Source of the DNA: Massilia agrisoli
GTDB taxonomy: Bacteria; Pseudomonadota; Gammaproteobacteria; Burkholderiales; Burkholderiaceae_D
Assembly (NCBI RefSeq): GCF_020831365.1
Contig: NZ_JAJHPV010000004.1
Coordinates: 124,001-188,000 of the forward strand
Length of the DNA: 64,000 nt
Direction of reading: 5' to 3'
In this document: positions 9,575 through 19,951 of the stretch, in pieces
Numbering within the stretch: the first letter of the stretch is position 1
Layout of the letters: each line of letters starts with the position of its first letter
Made by a program: the position numbers and the translations under genes
The notes under the pieces: generated by a model
Seen by the model: the letters and a program-made list of their open reading frames with translations, nothing else
Databases searched by the model: none
What the model was told of the DNA's origin: nothing

Positions 9575-11071
9575 ATGATCTACGAAGGCAAAAAGGCACT
9601 GGTGCTGGGGCTCGGGGAATCCGGGCTCGCAATGGCGCAATGGCTGGCACGCTGCGGGGCAACCGTGCGCGTGGCGGACACGCGCGCCGAGCCACAGCGC
9701 CTGCCGGCCTTGCACGACACCGTGCCTGGCGCGGAATTCGTCGGCGGCCCACTGGCGGCAAGCCTGGTCGACGGCGTCGACTTCGTGGCGGTCAGCCCTG
9801 GCCTGATGCCGCAGCGCGAGCTGGCCGACATCACCCCTTCGGCGCAAGAAAAGAACATCCCTGTCTGGGGCGAGATCGAACTGTTCGCACAGGCGCTCGC
9901 ACACCTGAAACAGGAGCGCGGTTACGCGCCGAAGGTCATCGCGATCACCGGCACCAACGGCAAGACCACGGTCACCAGCCTTACCGGCCTGCTGTGCGAA
10001 CGCGCGGGCTTGACGACGCGCGTGGCCGGCAACATCAGCCCGGCGGCGCTTGACGTGCTGCGCGAAGTGCTCGATGCGGACGAACTGCCGCAAGCCTGGA
10101 TCCTTGAGCTGTCCAGCTTCCAGCTGCACGCCACCTTCAGCCTCGACGCCGATGCGGCGACGGTGCTGAACGTGACCCAGGACCACCTTGACTGGCACGG
10201 CGACATGGCGTCCTACGCCAATGACAAGGCCCGCATCTTCGGTGAGCACACCGTCCGCGTGCTGAACCGCGACGACGCAGCGGTGATGCGCATGGCCGCG
10301 CCAACCGCCGATGTGGTCACCTTCGGCACCAACGAGCCGGCGCAGGCCGGGTCGTTCGGCCTGCAGAACGAGCGCGGCGTGCTGTGGCTCGCCGTCGGCG
10401 TGCCGGGCGAAGAAAGTGAAAAGAAGCGTCGCAAGAATGAGCCGGTGGAAGAGGTGCCTTGCATCGTCAACCGCCTGATGCCGGCCGACGCGCTGCGCAT
10501 CCGCGGCATTCACAACGCATCGAACGCGCTGGCGGCGCTGGCCCTGTGCCGCGCCATCGGCCTGCCGTTCGCGGCGCTGCTGCACGGCCTGCGTGAATAC
10601 CAGGGCCAGCCGCACCGGGTCGAACTGGTCACCACGATCGATGGCGTCGACTTCTATGACGACAGCAAGGGCACCAACGTCGGCGCAACCGTCGCGGCAT
10701 TGAATGGCCTTGGCAAGGCATTCGGCAGCGAGAACCAGAAAATTGTGCTGATCGCCGGCGGCGACGGCAAGGGCCAGGAATTCGATCCGCTGGCCGAACC
10801 TGTCTCGCGCTACGTACGCGCGGTAGTGCTGATCGGCCGCGACGCGAAGCTGCTGCGCAGCGCGATCGAACCAGCCGGCGTCGACATGGTCGATTGCGCA
10901 ACGCTGCCTGAAGCAGTGCAGCGCGCCGCGGGACTGGCGCAGGGCGGCGATTGCGTGCTGCTGTCGCCTGCGTGCGCCAGCATGGACATGTTCACCAGCT
11001 ACGCGCACCGCGCGCAGGTGTTCGTCGATGCGGTGCGCGAACTGGCACTGGAAAAGGGACAGGACATCTGA
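9575..11071 (+). CDS. murD: UDP-N-acetylmuramoyl-L-alanine--D-glutamate ligase MurD
   Basis: A cytoplasmic Mur ligase adding D-glutamate. The 498 residues are longer than the E. coli enzyme (438). The N-terminal Rossmann-type loop is [15 protein letters not shown], the ATP loop is [10 protein letters not shown], and [16 protein letters not shown] is the Mur ligase central motif. The extra length includes a charged insertion ([15 protein letters not shown]), common in betaproteobacterial MurD as far as I know. The C-terminal domain ends in [12 protein letters not shown]. The stop shares a base with the ftsW start. Confidence 0.95.
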   Translation: MIYEGKKALVLGLGESGLAMAQWLARCGATVRVADTRAEPQRLPALHDTVPGAEFVGGPLAASLVDGVDFVAVSPGLMPQRELADITPSAQEKNIPVWGEIELFAQALAHLKQERGYAPKVIAITGTNGKTTVTSLTGLLCERAGLTTRVAGNISPAALDVLREVLDADELPQAWILELSSFQLHATFSLDADAATVLNVTQDHLDWHGDMASYANDKARIFGEHTVRVLNRDDAAVMRMAAPTADVVTFGTNEPAQAGSFGLQNERGVLWLAVGVPGEESEKKRRKNEPVEEVPCIVNRLMPADALRIRGIHNASNALAALALCRAIGLPFAALLHGLREYQGQPHRVELVTTIDGVDFYDDSKGTNVGATVAALNGLGKAFGSENQKIVLIAGGDGKGQEFDPLAEPVSRYVRAVVLIGRDAKLLRSAIEPAGVDMVDCATLPEAVQRAAGLAQGGDCVLLSPACASMDMFTSYAHRAQVFVDAVRELALEKGQDI

Positions 11072-12282
11072 TGGCCATCCAGCTTCCATTCAAATTCTCC
11101 GGATCGTCGTCCGACGCCCTGTCGGGTGGCCGCGCGCGTCCGTCGAAAATGATGGAATACGACCAGCCGCTGGTCTGGGTAACGCTGCTGCTGATGCTGT
11201 TCGGGATGGTGATGGTGTATTCCGCCTCCATCGCGCTGCCTGATTCGCCGAAGTTTGCGAACTACAAGAACAACTACTTCCTGCAGCGCCAGGCGATCTT
11301 CATCGTGGTGTCGGTGATCGCCGCGCTGTTCGTGTTCCGCATCCGTATCGCGGTGTGGCAGCGCTATGCGCCGATGATGTTCGTCGCTACGCTGGTGCTG
11401 CTGGCGATCGTGCTCATTCCAGGCATCGGCGTGTCCGTCAACGGCGCCCAGCGCTGGCTGAACCTGAAGATCTTCAACCTGCAGCCGTCCGAAGTGATGA
11501 AGATCGCCGCAGTGCTGTACGCGGCCGACTACACGGTGCGCAAGCAGGAATACATGCACAAGCTGACCAAGGGCTTCATGCCGATGGCCGCCGCGATCAC
11601 CCTGATTGGCGGCCTGCTGCTGCTCGAACCCGACCTCGGCGCGTTCGGCGTCATCGTCTGCATCGCCATGGGCATCCTGTTCCTGGGCGGGATCAACATC
11701 GTCTGGTTCGGCGGCATCGTGATGCTGCTGGTGGCGACGTTCGGCGCGATCATCGCGCTGTCGCCATTCCGCCGCGCCCGCATGTTCGCCTACCTTGATC
11801 CGTGGCAGGAAGACAACGCGCTGGACAAGGCTTATCAGCTGACCCACTCCCTGATCGCTTTCGGCCGCGGCGAGTTCTTTGGCGTTGGCCTCGGCGGCAG
11901 CGTCGAAAAGCTGCACTACCTGCCGGAGGCGCACACCGACTTCATCATGGCCGTCATCGGCGAAGAACTCGGCCTGGCCGGCGTGCTGGTCGTGATCGCG
12001 ATGTTCTACTGGCTGGTCAAGCGCGCCTTCGACATCGGCCGCCAGGCCATCGCCATCGACCAGGTGTTCGCGGGCCTGACCGCAAAAGGCATCGGCATCT
12101 GGATCGGCGTGCAAACCTTCATCAACATGGGCGTGAACCTCGGCCTGCTGCCAACCAAGGGACTGACCTTGCCTTTGATGAGCTACGGCGGCTCGGGCGT
12201 GCTGTTCAACTGCGTGGGACTGGCGATTTTGCTGCGTATCGATTACGAAAACCGTGTTCTGATGCGCGGAGGCCGCCCATGA
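11071..12282 (+). CDS. ftsW: Septal peptidoglycan glycosyltransferase FtsW (SEDS family)
   Basis: A 403-residue polytopic membrane protein polymerising lipid II at the septum with FtsI. About ten transmembrane helices are visible, with the SEDS signatures [22 protein letters not shown], and [18 protein letters not shown] followed by FAVIGEELG-like sequence. ATG 11071 overlaps the murD stop (CTGATG); the longer upstream open frame is only murD read in another frame. The last 4 nt overlap murG. Confidence 0.95.
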   Translation: MAIQLPFKFSGSSSDALSGGRARPSKMMEYDQPLVWVTLLLMLFGMVMVYSASIALPDSPKFANYKNNYFLQRQAIFIVVSVIAALFVFRIRIAVWQRYAPMMFVATLVLLAIVLIPGIGVSVNGAQRWLNLKIFNLQPSEVMKIAAVLYAADYTVRKQEYMHKLTKGFMPMAAAITLIGGLLLLEPDLGAFGVIVCIAMGILFLGGINIVWFGGIVMLLVATFGAIIALSPFRRARMFAYLDPWQEDNALDKAYQLTHSLIAFGRGEFFGVGLGGSVEKLHYLPEAHTDFIMAVIGEELGLAGVLVVIAMFYWLVKRAFDIGRQAIAIDQVFAGLTAKGIGIWIGVQTFINMGVNLGLLPTKGLTLPLMSYGGSGVLFNCVGLAILLRIDYENRVLMRGGRP

Positions 12283-13364
12283 AGCGCCTGATGATCATGG
12301 CTGCCGGCACCGGCGGGCATATTTTCCCTGGCATCGCGATTGCGCAGACCATGCGCCAGCGCGGCTGGGATGTAAGCTGGCTGGGCACCTCGCATGGCAT
12401 GGAAACCGACCTGGTGCCGAAAAACGGCATCGAGATGGACACCATCGACTTCGCGGGCATGCGCGGCAAGGGCCTCGGCCACACCGTGCAAGGCGCCTTC
12501 AAGATGGCGGCCAGCTTCGTCACCTGCATGGGCATCATCCGCCGCCGCAAGCCGGATGTCGTGCTTGGCATGGGTGGCTACGTCTGCGTGCCTGGCGGGA
12601 TGATGGCGCGCTGCGCCGGCGTGCCGCTGGCACTGGTCAATGCCGACGCCGCGCTGCTGTTGTCGAACAAGACGCTGGCGCCGATCGCCCAGCGCGTGAT
12701 GTTCGGCTTCCCGGCCGACTTCGGCCGCGCCGCGAACAAGGCAGTCGTCACCGGCAACCCGGTGCGCAAGGAAATCCTGGACATGCCGTCGCCGGAGGCG
12801 CGCTTCGCATCGCGCACCGGCGTGCTGCGCATTTTGGTGGTCGGCGGCAGCCTGGGCGCCAAGGTGCTCAACGACAGCGTGCCTGCCGCACTGGCGATGC
12901 TGGCGCAGGGCGAACGTCCGCTGGTGACCCACCAGTCGGGCAAGAAGAACATCGATGCGCTGCGCGCCTCGTACGCCGCAGCTGGCGTCGAAGCGAACGT
13001 GGTCGACTTCATCGACGACATGGCGGCTGCCTACGCCGACGCCGACATCGTGATCTGCCGCGCAGGCGCGATCACAGTGTCCGAGCTGACGGCGGCCGGC
13101 GTGGCCAGCGTGCTGGTGCCTTTCATGGCGTCGACGACCAGTCACCAGCGTGATAACGCGGTGTGGATGGCAAAGCAGCATGCGGCAATCCACCTGCCGC
13201 AAAAGGAATTGAGTGCAAAAAGTATGGCGGCCTTGCTGCAATCGCTGACCCGCAACGACTGCCTTGAGATGGCGGTGGCGGCAAAAGCGGTGGGCAAGCG
13301 CGACGCGAACGACGCGATCGCCAATGTGTTGGAACAACTGGCCGGAACGGACAAAAAAGCATGA
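12279..13364 (+). CDS. murG: Undecaprenyldiphospho-muramoylpentapeptide beta-N-acetylglucosaminyltransferase MurG
   Basis: A GT28 glycosyltransferase at the inner face of the membrane that adds GlcNAc to lipid I to make lipid II. The 361 residues start [18 protein letters not shown], containing the essential GTGGH loop. [11 protein letters not shown] and the C-terminal-domain loop [12 protein letters not shown] (UDP-GlcNAc binding) follow, then [11 protein letters not shown]. Start ATG 12279 overlaps the ftsW stop by 4 nt and the end overlaps murC by 4 nt. Confidence 0.96.
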   Translation: MKRLMIMAAGTGGHIFPGIAIAQTMRQRGWDVSWLGTSHGMETDLVPKNGIEMDTIDFAGMRGKGLGHTVQGAFKMAASFVTCMGIIRRRKPDVVLGMGGYVCVPGGMMARCAGVPLALVNADAALLLSNKTLAPIAQRVMFGFPADFGRAANKAVVTGNPVRKEILDMPSPEARFASRTGVLRILVVGGSLGAKVLNDSVPAALAMLAQGERPLVTHQSGKKNIDALRASYAAAGVEANVVDFIDDMAAAYADADIVICRAGAITVSELTAAGVASVLVPFMASTTSHQRDNAVWMAKQHAAIHLPQKELSAKSMAALLQSLTRNDCLEMAVAAKAVGKRDANDAIANVLEQLAGTDKKA

Positions 13365-14758
13365 AGCACAAGATCAAGAATATCCATTTCGTCGGTATCG
13401 GCGGCAGCGGCATGAGCGGCATCGCCGAAGTGCTGCTTAACCTCGGCTACAACGTGTCGGGCTCGGACCTCGGCACCAACGCAGCTACCCAGCGCCTCGA
13501 AGAACTGGGCGCGACCGTGATGCGCGGCCACGCCGCCGAAAACGTCGCAAACGCAGATGCGGTGGTCACCTCGACCGCCGTCCAGGCCGACAATCCGGAA
13601 GTTGTCGCTGCCCGCGCGGCGATGACCCCGATTGTGCCGCGCGCGATCATGCTCGGTGAACTGATGCGCCTCAAGCGCGGCATCGCGATTGCCGGCACCC
13701 ACGGCAAGACCACCACCACCAGCCTGGTCGCCTCGGTTCTGGCGCAGGGCGGCCTCGATCCGACCTTTGTCATCGGCGGCCGCCTGACCAGCGCCGGCGC
13801 CAACGCCAAGCTGGGCACCGGCGAATATATCGTGGCCGAAGCCGACGAATCGGATGCGTCTTTCCTGAACCTGTCGCCGATGCTGGAAGTGATTACCAAT
13901 ATCGACGCCGACCACATGGACACCTACGAGCACGATTTCGAAAAGCTCAAGGCCGCCTTCGTGCACTTCACGCACCGCCTGCCGTTCTACGGCCGCGCGA
14001 TGCTGTGCATCGATGACGTGCATGTGCGCTCGATCCTGCCGCAAGTGACCAAGCCGATCACCACCTACGGCTTCTCTGAAGACGCCCAGGTGCGCGCCGT
14101 GAATGCGCGCGCCGAAGGCCTGCAGATGCACTTCACCGTCATCCAGGCCGGCTACCCGGACACCGACTTCGTGCTGAACCAGCCTGGCATGCACAACGTG
14201 CAGAACGCCTGCTCGGCGATTGCGATCGCGCGCGAACTCGGTATCGAAGACGAAGCCACCCAGCAGGGCCTGGCCGAATTCCGCGGCGTTGGCCGCCGCT
14301 TCACCCGCTACGGCGACGTGGCCATTCCTGGCGGCGGTACGTTCGCGCTGGTCGACGATTTCGGCCACCACCCGGTGGAAACCGAAGTCACGCTGAAGGC
14401 CGCGCGCGCCGCCTATCCTGGCCGCCGCCTGGTGCTGGCGTTCCAGCCGCACCGCTTCAGCCGGACGCGCGACCTGTTTGAAGACTTCGTCAAGGTGCTG
14501 TCGGCGCCGGACGTGCTGGTGCTCTCGGAAGTGTATGCGGCGGGCGAGCAGCCGATCGTCGCTGCCGACGGACGCGCGCTGGCGCACGCGCTGCGCGTTG
14601 GCGGCAAGATCGAACCGATTTTCGTTGAGTCGATGACCGACATGCCGGCCACCCTGATGAACGTGGTGCGCGACGGCGACGTCGTGATCACGATGGGCGC
14701 CGGCTCGATCAGCGGCATTCCCAACAAACTGACAACCTATGGAGAAGCCTCGAAGTGA
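13361..14758 (+). CDS. murC: UDP-N-acetylmuramate--L-alanine ligase MurC
   Basis: The first Mur ligase of the peptide pathway, adding L-alanine. The 465 residues begin with [14 protein letters not shown] (UDP-substrate Rossmann fold) and continue with [13 protein letters not shown] (P-loop). [24 protein letters not shown] and [16 protein letters not shown] follow in the central and C-terminal domains, all strongly MurC-like. Both ends overlap neighbours by 4 nt (murG and ddl). Confidence 0.96.
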   Translation: MKHKIKNIHFVGIGGSGMSGIAEVLLNLGYNVSGSDLGTNAATQRLEELGATVMRGHAAENVANADAVVTSTAVQADNPEVVAARAAMTPIVPRAIMLGELMRLKRGIAIAGTHGKTTTTSLVASVLAQGGLDPTFVIGGRLTSAGANAKLGTGEYIVAEADESDASFLNLSPMLEVITNIDADHMDTYEHDFEKLKAAFVHFTHRLPFYGRAMLCIDDVHVRSILPQVTKPITTYGFSEDAQVRAVNARAEGLQMHFTVIQAGYPDTDFVLNQPGMHNVQNACSAIAIARELGIEDEATQQGLAEFRGVGRRFTRYGDVAIPGGGTFALVDDFGHHPVETEVTLKAARAAYPGRRLVLAFQPHRFSRTRDLFEDFVKVLSAPDVLVLSEVYAAGEQPIVAADGRALAHALRVGGKIEPIFVESMTDMPATLMNVVRDGDVVITMGAGSISGIPNKLTTYGEASK

Positions 14759-15714
14759 GCGCAACTACCACCAATGAATTCGGCAAGGTCGGCGTGCTGT
14801 TCGGCGGCCGCTCCGCCGAGCGCGAAGTGTCGCTGATGTCCGGCACCGGCGTGCTGGAAGCCTTGAAGGCCAAGGGCGTCGACGCCCACGCCTTCGATCC
14901 GGGCGAGCGCAGCATCGCCGAGCTGGCTGCTGAAAAATTCGACCGCGTGTTCATCGCGCTGCACGGCCGCTTCGGCGAAGACGGCAGCCTGCAGGGCGCG
15001 CTGGAACAGCTGAACATTCCGTACACCGGCAGCGGCGTGATGGCCTGCGCGATCGGCATGGACAAGGTCTACACCAAGAAGATCTGGCTGATGGATGGCC
15101 TTCCGACGCCTAAGTACGCAACGCTCGATGCCGGCTCGGACCTGTCGAAAGTCGTGGCCGAACTGGGCCTGCCGGTGATGATCAAGCCGCCGCTCGAAGG
15201 CTCGACCATCGGCATCACCAAGGTCATGCTTGAGGCCGAACTGCAAGCCGCGGTGGAGCTGGCCGCGAGCCTGGGCGACGTTGTGCTGGCCGAGCAGTTC
15301 GTGACCGGCCGCGAGTTCACCGTCGCAGTGCTGGGCAAGGGCCGCACCGCAAAGGCGCTGCCGATCGTCGAGATCGTGGCGCCGGGCGGTAACTACGATT
15401 ACCAGAACAAGTACTTCACCGACGACACGCAGTATTTCTGCCCGGCGGTGCTCGATGACGCGACCACCGCTGAAATCCAGCGCCTCGCTGTACTGGCCTA
15501 TAACGCGCTTGGCTGCGAAGGCTGGGGACGCATCGACTTCATGCTGCGCGAATCGGACAACAAGCCGTTCCTGATCGAGGCGAACACCTCGCCGGGCATG
15601 ACCTCGCATTCGCTGGTGCCGATGGCTGCGCGCGCGCTGGGTATCAGCTATGAAGACCTGTGCGTGGAAATCCTGCGCTCGGCACGCCTTAAGATGGCGA
15701 AGGGACAGGGCTAA
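14755..15714 (+). CDS. ddl: D-alanine--D-alanine ligase
   Basis: An ATP-grasp enzyme making D-Ala-D-Ala for MurF. The 319 residues are typical of the DdlB type. [19 protein letters not shown] is the N-terminal signature, [14 protein letters not shown] contacts the first D-alanine, and [15 protein letters not shown] is the Mg2+ and ATP site. The start is GTG at 14755 ([13 protein letters not shown]), overlapping the murC stop by 4 nt. The reading frame gives no ATG before the conserved core. ftsQ begins 6 nt downstream. Confidence 0.95.
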   Translation: MSATTTNEFGKVGVLFGGRSAEREVSLMSGTGVLEALKAKGVDAHAFDPGERSIAELAAEKFDRVFIALHGRFGEDGSLQGALEQLNIPYTGSGVMACAIGMDKVYTKKIWLMDGLPTPKYATLDAGSDLSKVVAELGLPVMIKPPLEGSTIGITKVMLEAELQAAVELAASLGDVVLAEQFVTGREFTVAVLGKGRTAKALPIVEIVAPGGNYDYQNKYFTDDTQYFCPAVLDDATTAEIQRLAVLAYNALGCEGWGRIDFMLRESDNKPFLIEANTSPGMTSHSLVPMAARALGISYEDLCVEILRSARLKMAKGQG

Positions 15715-15720
15715 GCGCGA

Positions 15721-16545
15721 ATGTGGCAAGACGTAAGGGCCTTGAACGCAACGGCGAACACTTTAATTGCGCTGGTTGTCATCGCGCTGCTGGGTTCAGG
15801 CGTTTGGTGGATCTCGCAGCGTCCGATGTTTGACCTGCGCACGGTGTATGTGCAGCACATGTACGGGATGGACCTGAAGCATGTGAACAAGCTGACGCTG
15901 ACGCAGGGCATGCTGGGCAAGGTGAAGGGCAATTTCTTCACGACGGACCTGGAGCAGGTGCGCGGCGCGTTCGAGCAGGTGCCCTGGGTACGGCGCGCAA
16001 CGGTCAGGCGCGAGTGGCCGGACCAGCTGGTAGTGGAAGTGGAAGAGCACGAAGCGCTGGGCACGTGGGGCGCGGACGGCAGGCTGTTGTCGGTGAAGGG
16101 CGATATCTTCACCGCCAACTTGGCCGAGGCGGACGAGGACCATGAACTGCCGGCCTTCGATGGCCCGAAGGGCAGCGAGAAGGAAGTGCTGGCACGGTTC
16201 CTCCACCTGCGCGACTGGTTTGCGCCGGTGAGCCTGATACCGGCGGAGTTGAACCTGTCGTCGCGCTATGCATGGACAGTGGTGTTCACCAACGGGATGC
16301 AGGTGGCGCTGGGCAGGGAGCAGGACGCGACGACGCTGAAGGCGCGGGTCGACCGGCTGGTGGGGATTTATCCGCAGTTGTCGAACCTGTTGAAAGAGGG
16401 GATCGCGACGGTGGACATGCGGTACCAGAACGGGCTTGCACTATCGGCCCACGGCCTGTCGGTACCGAAGGACATAACGAAGCCTGTAAAGGCTGTAACA
16501 AAAAAAACGAATTCAACCAGCAGCACAAACCGGAATAAACAGTAG
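15721..16545 (+). CDS. ftsQ: Cell division protein FtsQ
   Basis: A 274-residue bitopic protein linking early and late divisome components. A short cytoplasmic tail leads into one transmembrane helix (residues about 18-36, LIALVVIALLGSGVWWI). A periplasmic POTRA domain follows (RPMFDLRTVYVQHMYGMDL onwards), then the FtsQ beta domain with VPWVRRATVRREWPDQL and VEEHEALGTW. The C-terminal tail is rich in Lys, Thr, Ser and Asn and looks disordered. ftsA starts 9 nt downstream. Confidence 0.93.
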   Translation: MWQDVRALNATANTLIALVVIALLGSGVWWISQRPMFDLRTVYVQHMYGMDLKHVNKLTLTQGMLGKVKGNFFTTDLEQVRGAFEQVPWVRRATVRREWPDQLVVEVEEHEALGTWGADGRLLSVKGDIFTANLAEADEDHELPAFDGPKGSEKEVLARFLHLRDWFAPVSLIPAELNLSSRYAWTVVFTNGMQVALGREQDATTLKARVDRLVGIYPQLSNLLKEGIATVDMRYQNGLALSAHGLSVPKDITKPVKAVTKKTNSTSSTNRNKQ

Positions 16546-16554
16546 GCCAGCAAA

Positions 16555-17787
16555 ATGACAAAAGACGCGAAAAATCTGATCGTCGGACTCGACATCGGCA
16601 CCTCCAAGGTGGTGGCGGTGGTGGCCGAGGTGATGGCCGACGGACGGCATGAGGTCATCGGGCTCGGACAGCACGAGTCGAAAGGCCTGAAGAAAGGCGT
16701 CGTCGTCAACATCGAGGCCACCGTCGAGTCGATCCAGCGCGCGCTTGAAGAAGCCGAGCTGATGGCCGACTGCAAAATCCGCAACGTGTATGCCGGTATC
16801 GCGGGCAGCCATATCCGCTCGTTCAATTCGAGCGGCATGGTCGCGATCAAGGACAAGGAAGTCACCGCCACCGACGTGGCGCGCGTGATCGAAACGGCCA
16901 AGGCCGTGACCATTGCCACCGACCAGCAGCTGCTGCACACGGTGCCGCAGGAATTCATCGTCGACAAGCAGGAAGACGTGCGCGAGCCGATCGGCATGAG
17001 CGGCGTGCGCCTCGAAGTGCGCGTGCACATCGTGACCGGCGCGGTGTCGGCGGTACAGAACATCGTCAAGTGCGTACGCCGCTGCGGCCTTGAAGTGTCG
17101 GACCTGATTTTGCAGCCGATGGCGTCCGCCGATGCGGTGCTGACGGCCGACGAAAAAGAGCTGGGCGTGGTCCTGATCGACATCGGCGGCGGCACCACCG
17201 ACATCGCCGTGTTCTCGGACGGCGCCATCCGCCATACCGCGGTTATTCCAATCGCCGGCGACCAGATCACCAACGACATCGCGATGGCGCTGCGCACGCC
17301 GACATCGGAAGCCGAAGAAATCAAGATCCGCTACGGCGTGGCCAAGCAGGTGCTGGCCGACCCGGGCGAAACGCTCGAAGTGCCGGGCCTGGGCGACCGC
17401 GGACCGCGCAGCCTGTCGCGCCAGGCGCTGGCCGCCGTGATCGAGCCGCGCGTCGAAGAACTGTTCGCGATGGTGCACCAGGCGGTGCGCGATTCCGGCT
17501 ACGAAGGCGTGCTCTCGTCGGGCATCGTCCTGACCGGCGGCACCTCGATCATGCCGGGCATGGCCGAGATGGCCGAAGACATCTTCCTCAAGCCGGCGCG
17601 CCTTGGCACGCCGGACTACCGCGGCCAGCTGGCTGACGTCGTGCGCAGTCCGCGCTATGCGACTGTCCTCGGCCTGCTGCTGGAAGCGAAGAAGCAGTAT
17701 TTGCGTGGGCACATCGTGACGCGTCAGGATGGCTCGGTGAAGGCGGTGTGGCAGCGGATGAAGGAATGGTTCTTAGGTAATTTTTAA
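16555..17787 (+). CDS. ftsA: Cell division protein FtsA
   Basis: An actin-like ATPase that tethers FtsZ to the membrane. The 410 residues show the phosphate 1 loop (GLDIGTSKV), the SHS2 (1C) domain, the phosphate 2 loop (DIGGGTTDIAVF) and the adenosine loop (GIVLTGGTSIMPGM). The C-terminus WQRMKEWFLGNF is the amphipathic membrane-targeting helix. All expected elements are intact. The 140 nt to ftsZ contain no gene, but include an AT-rich stretch at about 17822-17850 that could carry an extra ftsZ promoter. I could not pair clean -35 and -10 boxes there. Confidence 0.96.
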   Translation: MTKDAKNLIVGLDIGTSKVVAVVAEVMADGRHEVIGLGQHESKGLKKGVVVNIEATVESIQRALEEAELMADCKIRNVYAGIAGSHIRSFNSSGMVAIKDKEVTATDVARVIETAKAVTIATDQQLLHTVPQEFIVDKQEDVREPIGMSGVRLEVRVHIVTGAVSAVQNIVKCVRRCGLEVSDLILQPMASADAVLTADEKELGVVLIDIGGGTTDIAVFSDGAIRHTAVIPIAGDQITNDIAMALRTPTSEAEEIKIRYGVAKQVLADPGETLEVPGLGDRGPRSLSRQALAAVIEPRVEELFAMVHQAVRDSGYEGVLSSGIVLTGGTSIMPGMAEMAEDIFLKPARLGTPDYRGQLADVVRSPRYATVLGLLLEAKKQYLRGHIVTRQDGSVKAVWQRMKEWFLGNF

Positions 17788-17927
17788 GTTGCAAAGCAGG
17801 GCGGGGCAGCACGATTCGGCATTGTCTTTAAAGAGATTTTTATAAATAACCGCAGTTTTCAATCTCCAGGTTTCATATTCATAAGAGCCCTGGCGCTTGG
17901 AAACGGCAAATTCATCAGGAGTACATC

Positions 17928-19136
17928 ATGGAGTTCGATATGGTTGATAACGCAGCACTGGGAACCGTCATCAAGGTCGTCGGCGTCGGCGGCGCAGGTG
18001 GCAATGCGGTTCAGCACATGATCAACAAGGGCGTTTCCGGCGTCGAGTTCATCGCCGCCAACACCGACGCCCAGGCACTGGCCGCGTCGTCGGCGCATAA
18101 CATTATCCAGATCGGCGAGACCGGCCTGGGCGCAGGCATGAAGCCGGCGGTCGGCCGCCAGCTGGCGGAAGAATCGCGCAACCGCATCGAAGACTCGCTG
18201 CGCGGCGCGCACATGGTTTTCATCGCCGCAGGCATGGGCGGCGGCACCGGTACCGGCGCGGCGCCAATCGTCGCGGAGATCGCCAAGTCGATGGGCGCGC
18301 TGACCGTGGCCGTCGTATCGAAGCCGTTCTCGTACGAAGGCCAGAAGTGCATGGACATCGCTGAAGAAGGCCTTGAAGCCCTGTCGGCGCACGTCGATTC
18401 CCTGATCATCATCCTGAACGAAAAGCTGGAAGACATCTACGAAGATGAATCGATGCTGGACTGGATGAAGCACGCCGACGATGTACTGAACAACGCGGTT
18501 GCGGGTATCGCCGAGATCATCAACGTCCCTGGCCATATCAACGTCGACTTCAACGACGTCAAGACCATCATGGGCGAGCAGGGCAAGGCGATGATGGGCA
18601 CCGCGACCGCATCGGGCGTGGACCGCGCACGCATCGCGGCCGAGCAGGCAGTGGCATCGCCGCTGCTCGACGGTATCGACCTGTCCGGCGCGCGCGGCGT
18701 GCTGGTCAACGTCACCGCAAGCCGTGGCCTGAAGGGTAAGGAGATCAAGGAAGTCATGGCTGCGGTGCGCGCGTTTGCAGCGCCTGACGCATCGATCGCG
18801 CAAGGTATCGCGTACGACGACGAGATGGGCGACGATATCCGTGTCACCGTAGTGGCCACTGGCCTGGGCAAGGCCAAGAAGGCAATGCAGCTGGTCCAGA
18901 CCCCGATGCTGCGCACCGGTACCCACAACCAGCCGATGATGGCGTCGGGCGGCATGGGCGCGGCTTCGGCAGGCGTCACCATGGGTTCCGCATCGGGCGT
19001 GGGCGGCGCGATGGACGGCATGAAGCAGCCGGCCGTATGGCGCCGCGAGCAGGCGTCGGAGCAGGTCCAGGCGATGCAGCGCAATGGCGTCGAGACCTAC
19101 GACATTCCAGCGTTCCTGCGCAAGCAAGCTGACTAA
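17928..19136 (+). CDS. ftsZ: Cell division GTPase FtsZ
   Basis: The tubulin homologue that forms the Z ring. The 402 residues contain GVGGAGGNAVQHM near the N-terminus, the GTP tubulin signature GGGTGTG at 104-110, and the T7 synergy loop VDFNDVKTIM. A Gly/Met/Ala-rich linker follows, then the conserved C-terminal peptide YDIPAFLRKQAD, which binds FtsA, ZipA and ZapD. A good ribosome site (AGGAG) precedes ATG 17928. A long inverted repeat followed by T residues lies just after the stop and may end transcription of the dcw cluster. Confidence 0.97.
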   Translation: MEFDMVDNAALGTVIKVVGVGGAGGNAVQHMINKGVSGVEFIAANTDAQALAASSAHNIIQIGETGLGAGMKPAVGRQLAEESRNRIEDSLRGAHMVFIAAGMGGGTGTGAAPIVAEIAKSMGALTVAVVSKPFSYEGQKCMDIAEEGLEALSAHVDSLIIILNEKLEDIYEDESMLDWMKHADDVLNNAVAGIAEIINVPGHINVDFNDVKTIMGEQGKAMMGTATASGVDRARIAAEQAVASPLLDGIDLSGARGVLVNVTASRGLKGKEIKEVMAAVRAFAAPDASIAQGIAYDDEMGDDIRVTVVATGLGKAKKAMQLVQTPMLRTGTHNQPMMASGGMGAASAGVTMGSASGVGGAMDGMKQPAVWRREQASEQVQAMQRNGVETYDIPAFLRKQAD

Positions 19137-19160
19137 GTTTTAAGCGTACTCGTTCGCCAT

Positions 19161-19234
19161 AGGGCGGAAGAGCGCAGCGTCATCCGCCGAGTTCAAATCG
19201 GCGGATGACGCTTCGCTCTTCCGCCCTACTTTTT
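19161..19234. repeat. Dispersed palindromic repeat, family A copy 1 (possible ftsZ terminator)
   Basis: Two 30-nt arms (19161-19190 and 19198-19227) match as an inverted repeat at 29 of 30 positions around a 7-nt loop. The outer ends read AGGGCGGAAGAGCG. The second arm is followed by ACTTTTT, so the hairpin could act as a terminator for ftsZ. A closely related palindrome lies on the other side of the peroxiredoxin gene, and a third, in inside-out arrangement, at 45821-45902. The set behaves like a REP/BIME-type family. Confidence 0.85.
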
Positions 19235-19313
19235 GGGGCGTCGCCAGCAGAAAAATGGCGGATCAGGCATACTGGACAACCATTTCCCCCAACAACACTA
19301 CAAGGAGTCATAC

Positions 19314-19820
19314 ATGACCATTAAAATCGGCGACCGCCTCCCGGAAGGCACCCTGGCTGAATTCGTAGAGACCGAAACCGAAGGCTGCGCACTCGGCCCG
19401 AACACTTTCCAGGTAGCTGACTTGGTCAAGGGCAAGAAGATCGCGATCTTCGGCCTGCCTGGCGCCTACACCCCAACCTGCTCGGCACAGCACGTGCCAG
19501 GCTATGTCCAGCACGCAGCCGAATTCAAGGCCGCCGGCGTCGATGAAATCTGGTGCATCTCGGTCAACGACGCGTTCGTGATGGGCGCGTGGGGCCGCGA
19601 CCAGAAGGCGACCGGCATCGTTCGCATGATGGCTGACGGTAACGCAGCTTTCTCGAAGGCACTGGGCCTGGACGCTGACTTCTCCAAGTTCGGCATGGGC
19701 ACGCGCTCGCAGCGCTACTCGATGCTGGTGGAAGACGGCGTCGTCAAGCAACTCAACGTAGAGCAGGGCGGCGGCTTCGAAGTGTCGAATGCCGAGACGA
19801 TGCTGAAGCAGCTGGCTTAA
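19314..19820 (+). CDS. Peroxiredoxin, Prx5-like
   Basis: A cytoplasmic thiol peroxidase reducing H2O2 and organic hydroperoxides. The 168 residues carry GLPGAYTPTCSAQHVPGY, the Prx5 active-site signature, with the peroxidatic cysteine at position 56. Further cysteines are C25 and C81; which of them, if any, resolves the reaction is not clear. ATG 19314 has an excellent AAGGAG site 8 nt upstream, so the longer open frame is rejected. The gene stands alone, bracketed by two copies of repeat family A, and is not part of the dcw operon. Confidence 0.92.
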   Translation: MTIKIGDRLPEGTLAEFVETETEGCALGPNTFQVADLVKGKKIAIFGLPGAYTPTCSAQHVPGYVQHAAEFKAAGVDEIWCISVNDAFVMGAWGRDQKATGIVRMMADGNAAFSKALGLDADFSKFGMGTRSQRYSMLVEDGVVKQLNVEQGGGFEVSNAETMLKQLA

Positions 19821-19847
19821 GCCTCAGCTAACTCGCTGTCCGCTCTC

Positions 19848-19930
19848 GTAGGGCGGAAGAGCGAAGCGTCATCCGCCATGCATGCGCCAACGCGGCTCAT
19901 GGCGGATAACGCTTCGCTCTTCCGCCCTAC
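19848..19930. repeat. Dispersed palindromic repeat, family A copy 2
   Basis: The 33-nt arms (19848-19880 and 19898-19930) pair with a single mismatch around a 17-nt loop. The outer ends are GTAGGGCGGA and TCCGCCCTAC. The repeat sits between the peroxiredoxin stop and the transporter start, and its sequence is nearly that of copy 1. As RNA it would form a very stable hairpin and may separate the two transcripts. Confidence 0.85.
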
Positions 19931-19951
19931 ATTTATTTGAATGCTCGCTTT

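Noticed and set aside
10951-11070. N-terminal extension of ftsW by 40 codons
   Set aside because: The extension is murD in another frame. ATG 11071 overlaps the murD stop and gives the normal length.
17788-17927. Separate ftsZ promoter in the ftsA-ftsZ gap
   Set aside because: The gap is AT-rich, but no -35/-10 pair with acceptable spacing could be found, so it is not listed as a feature.
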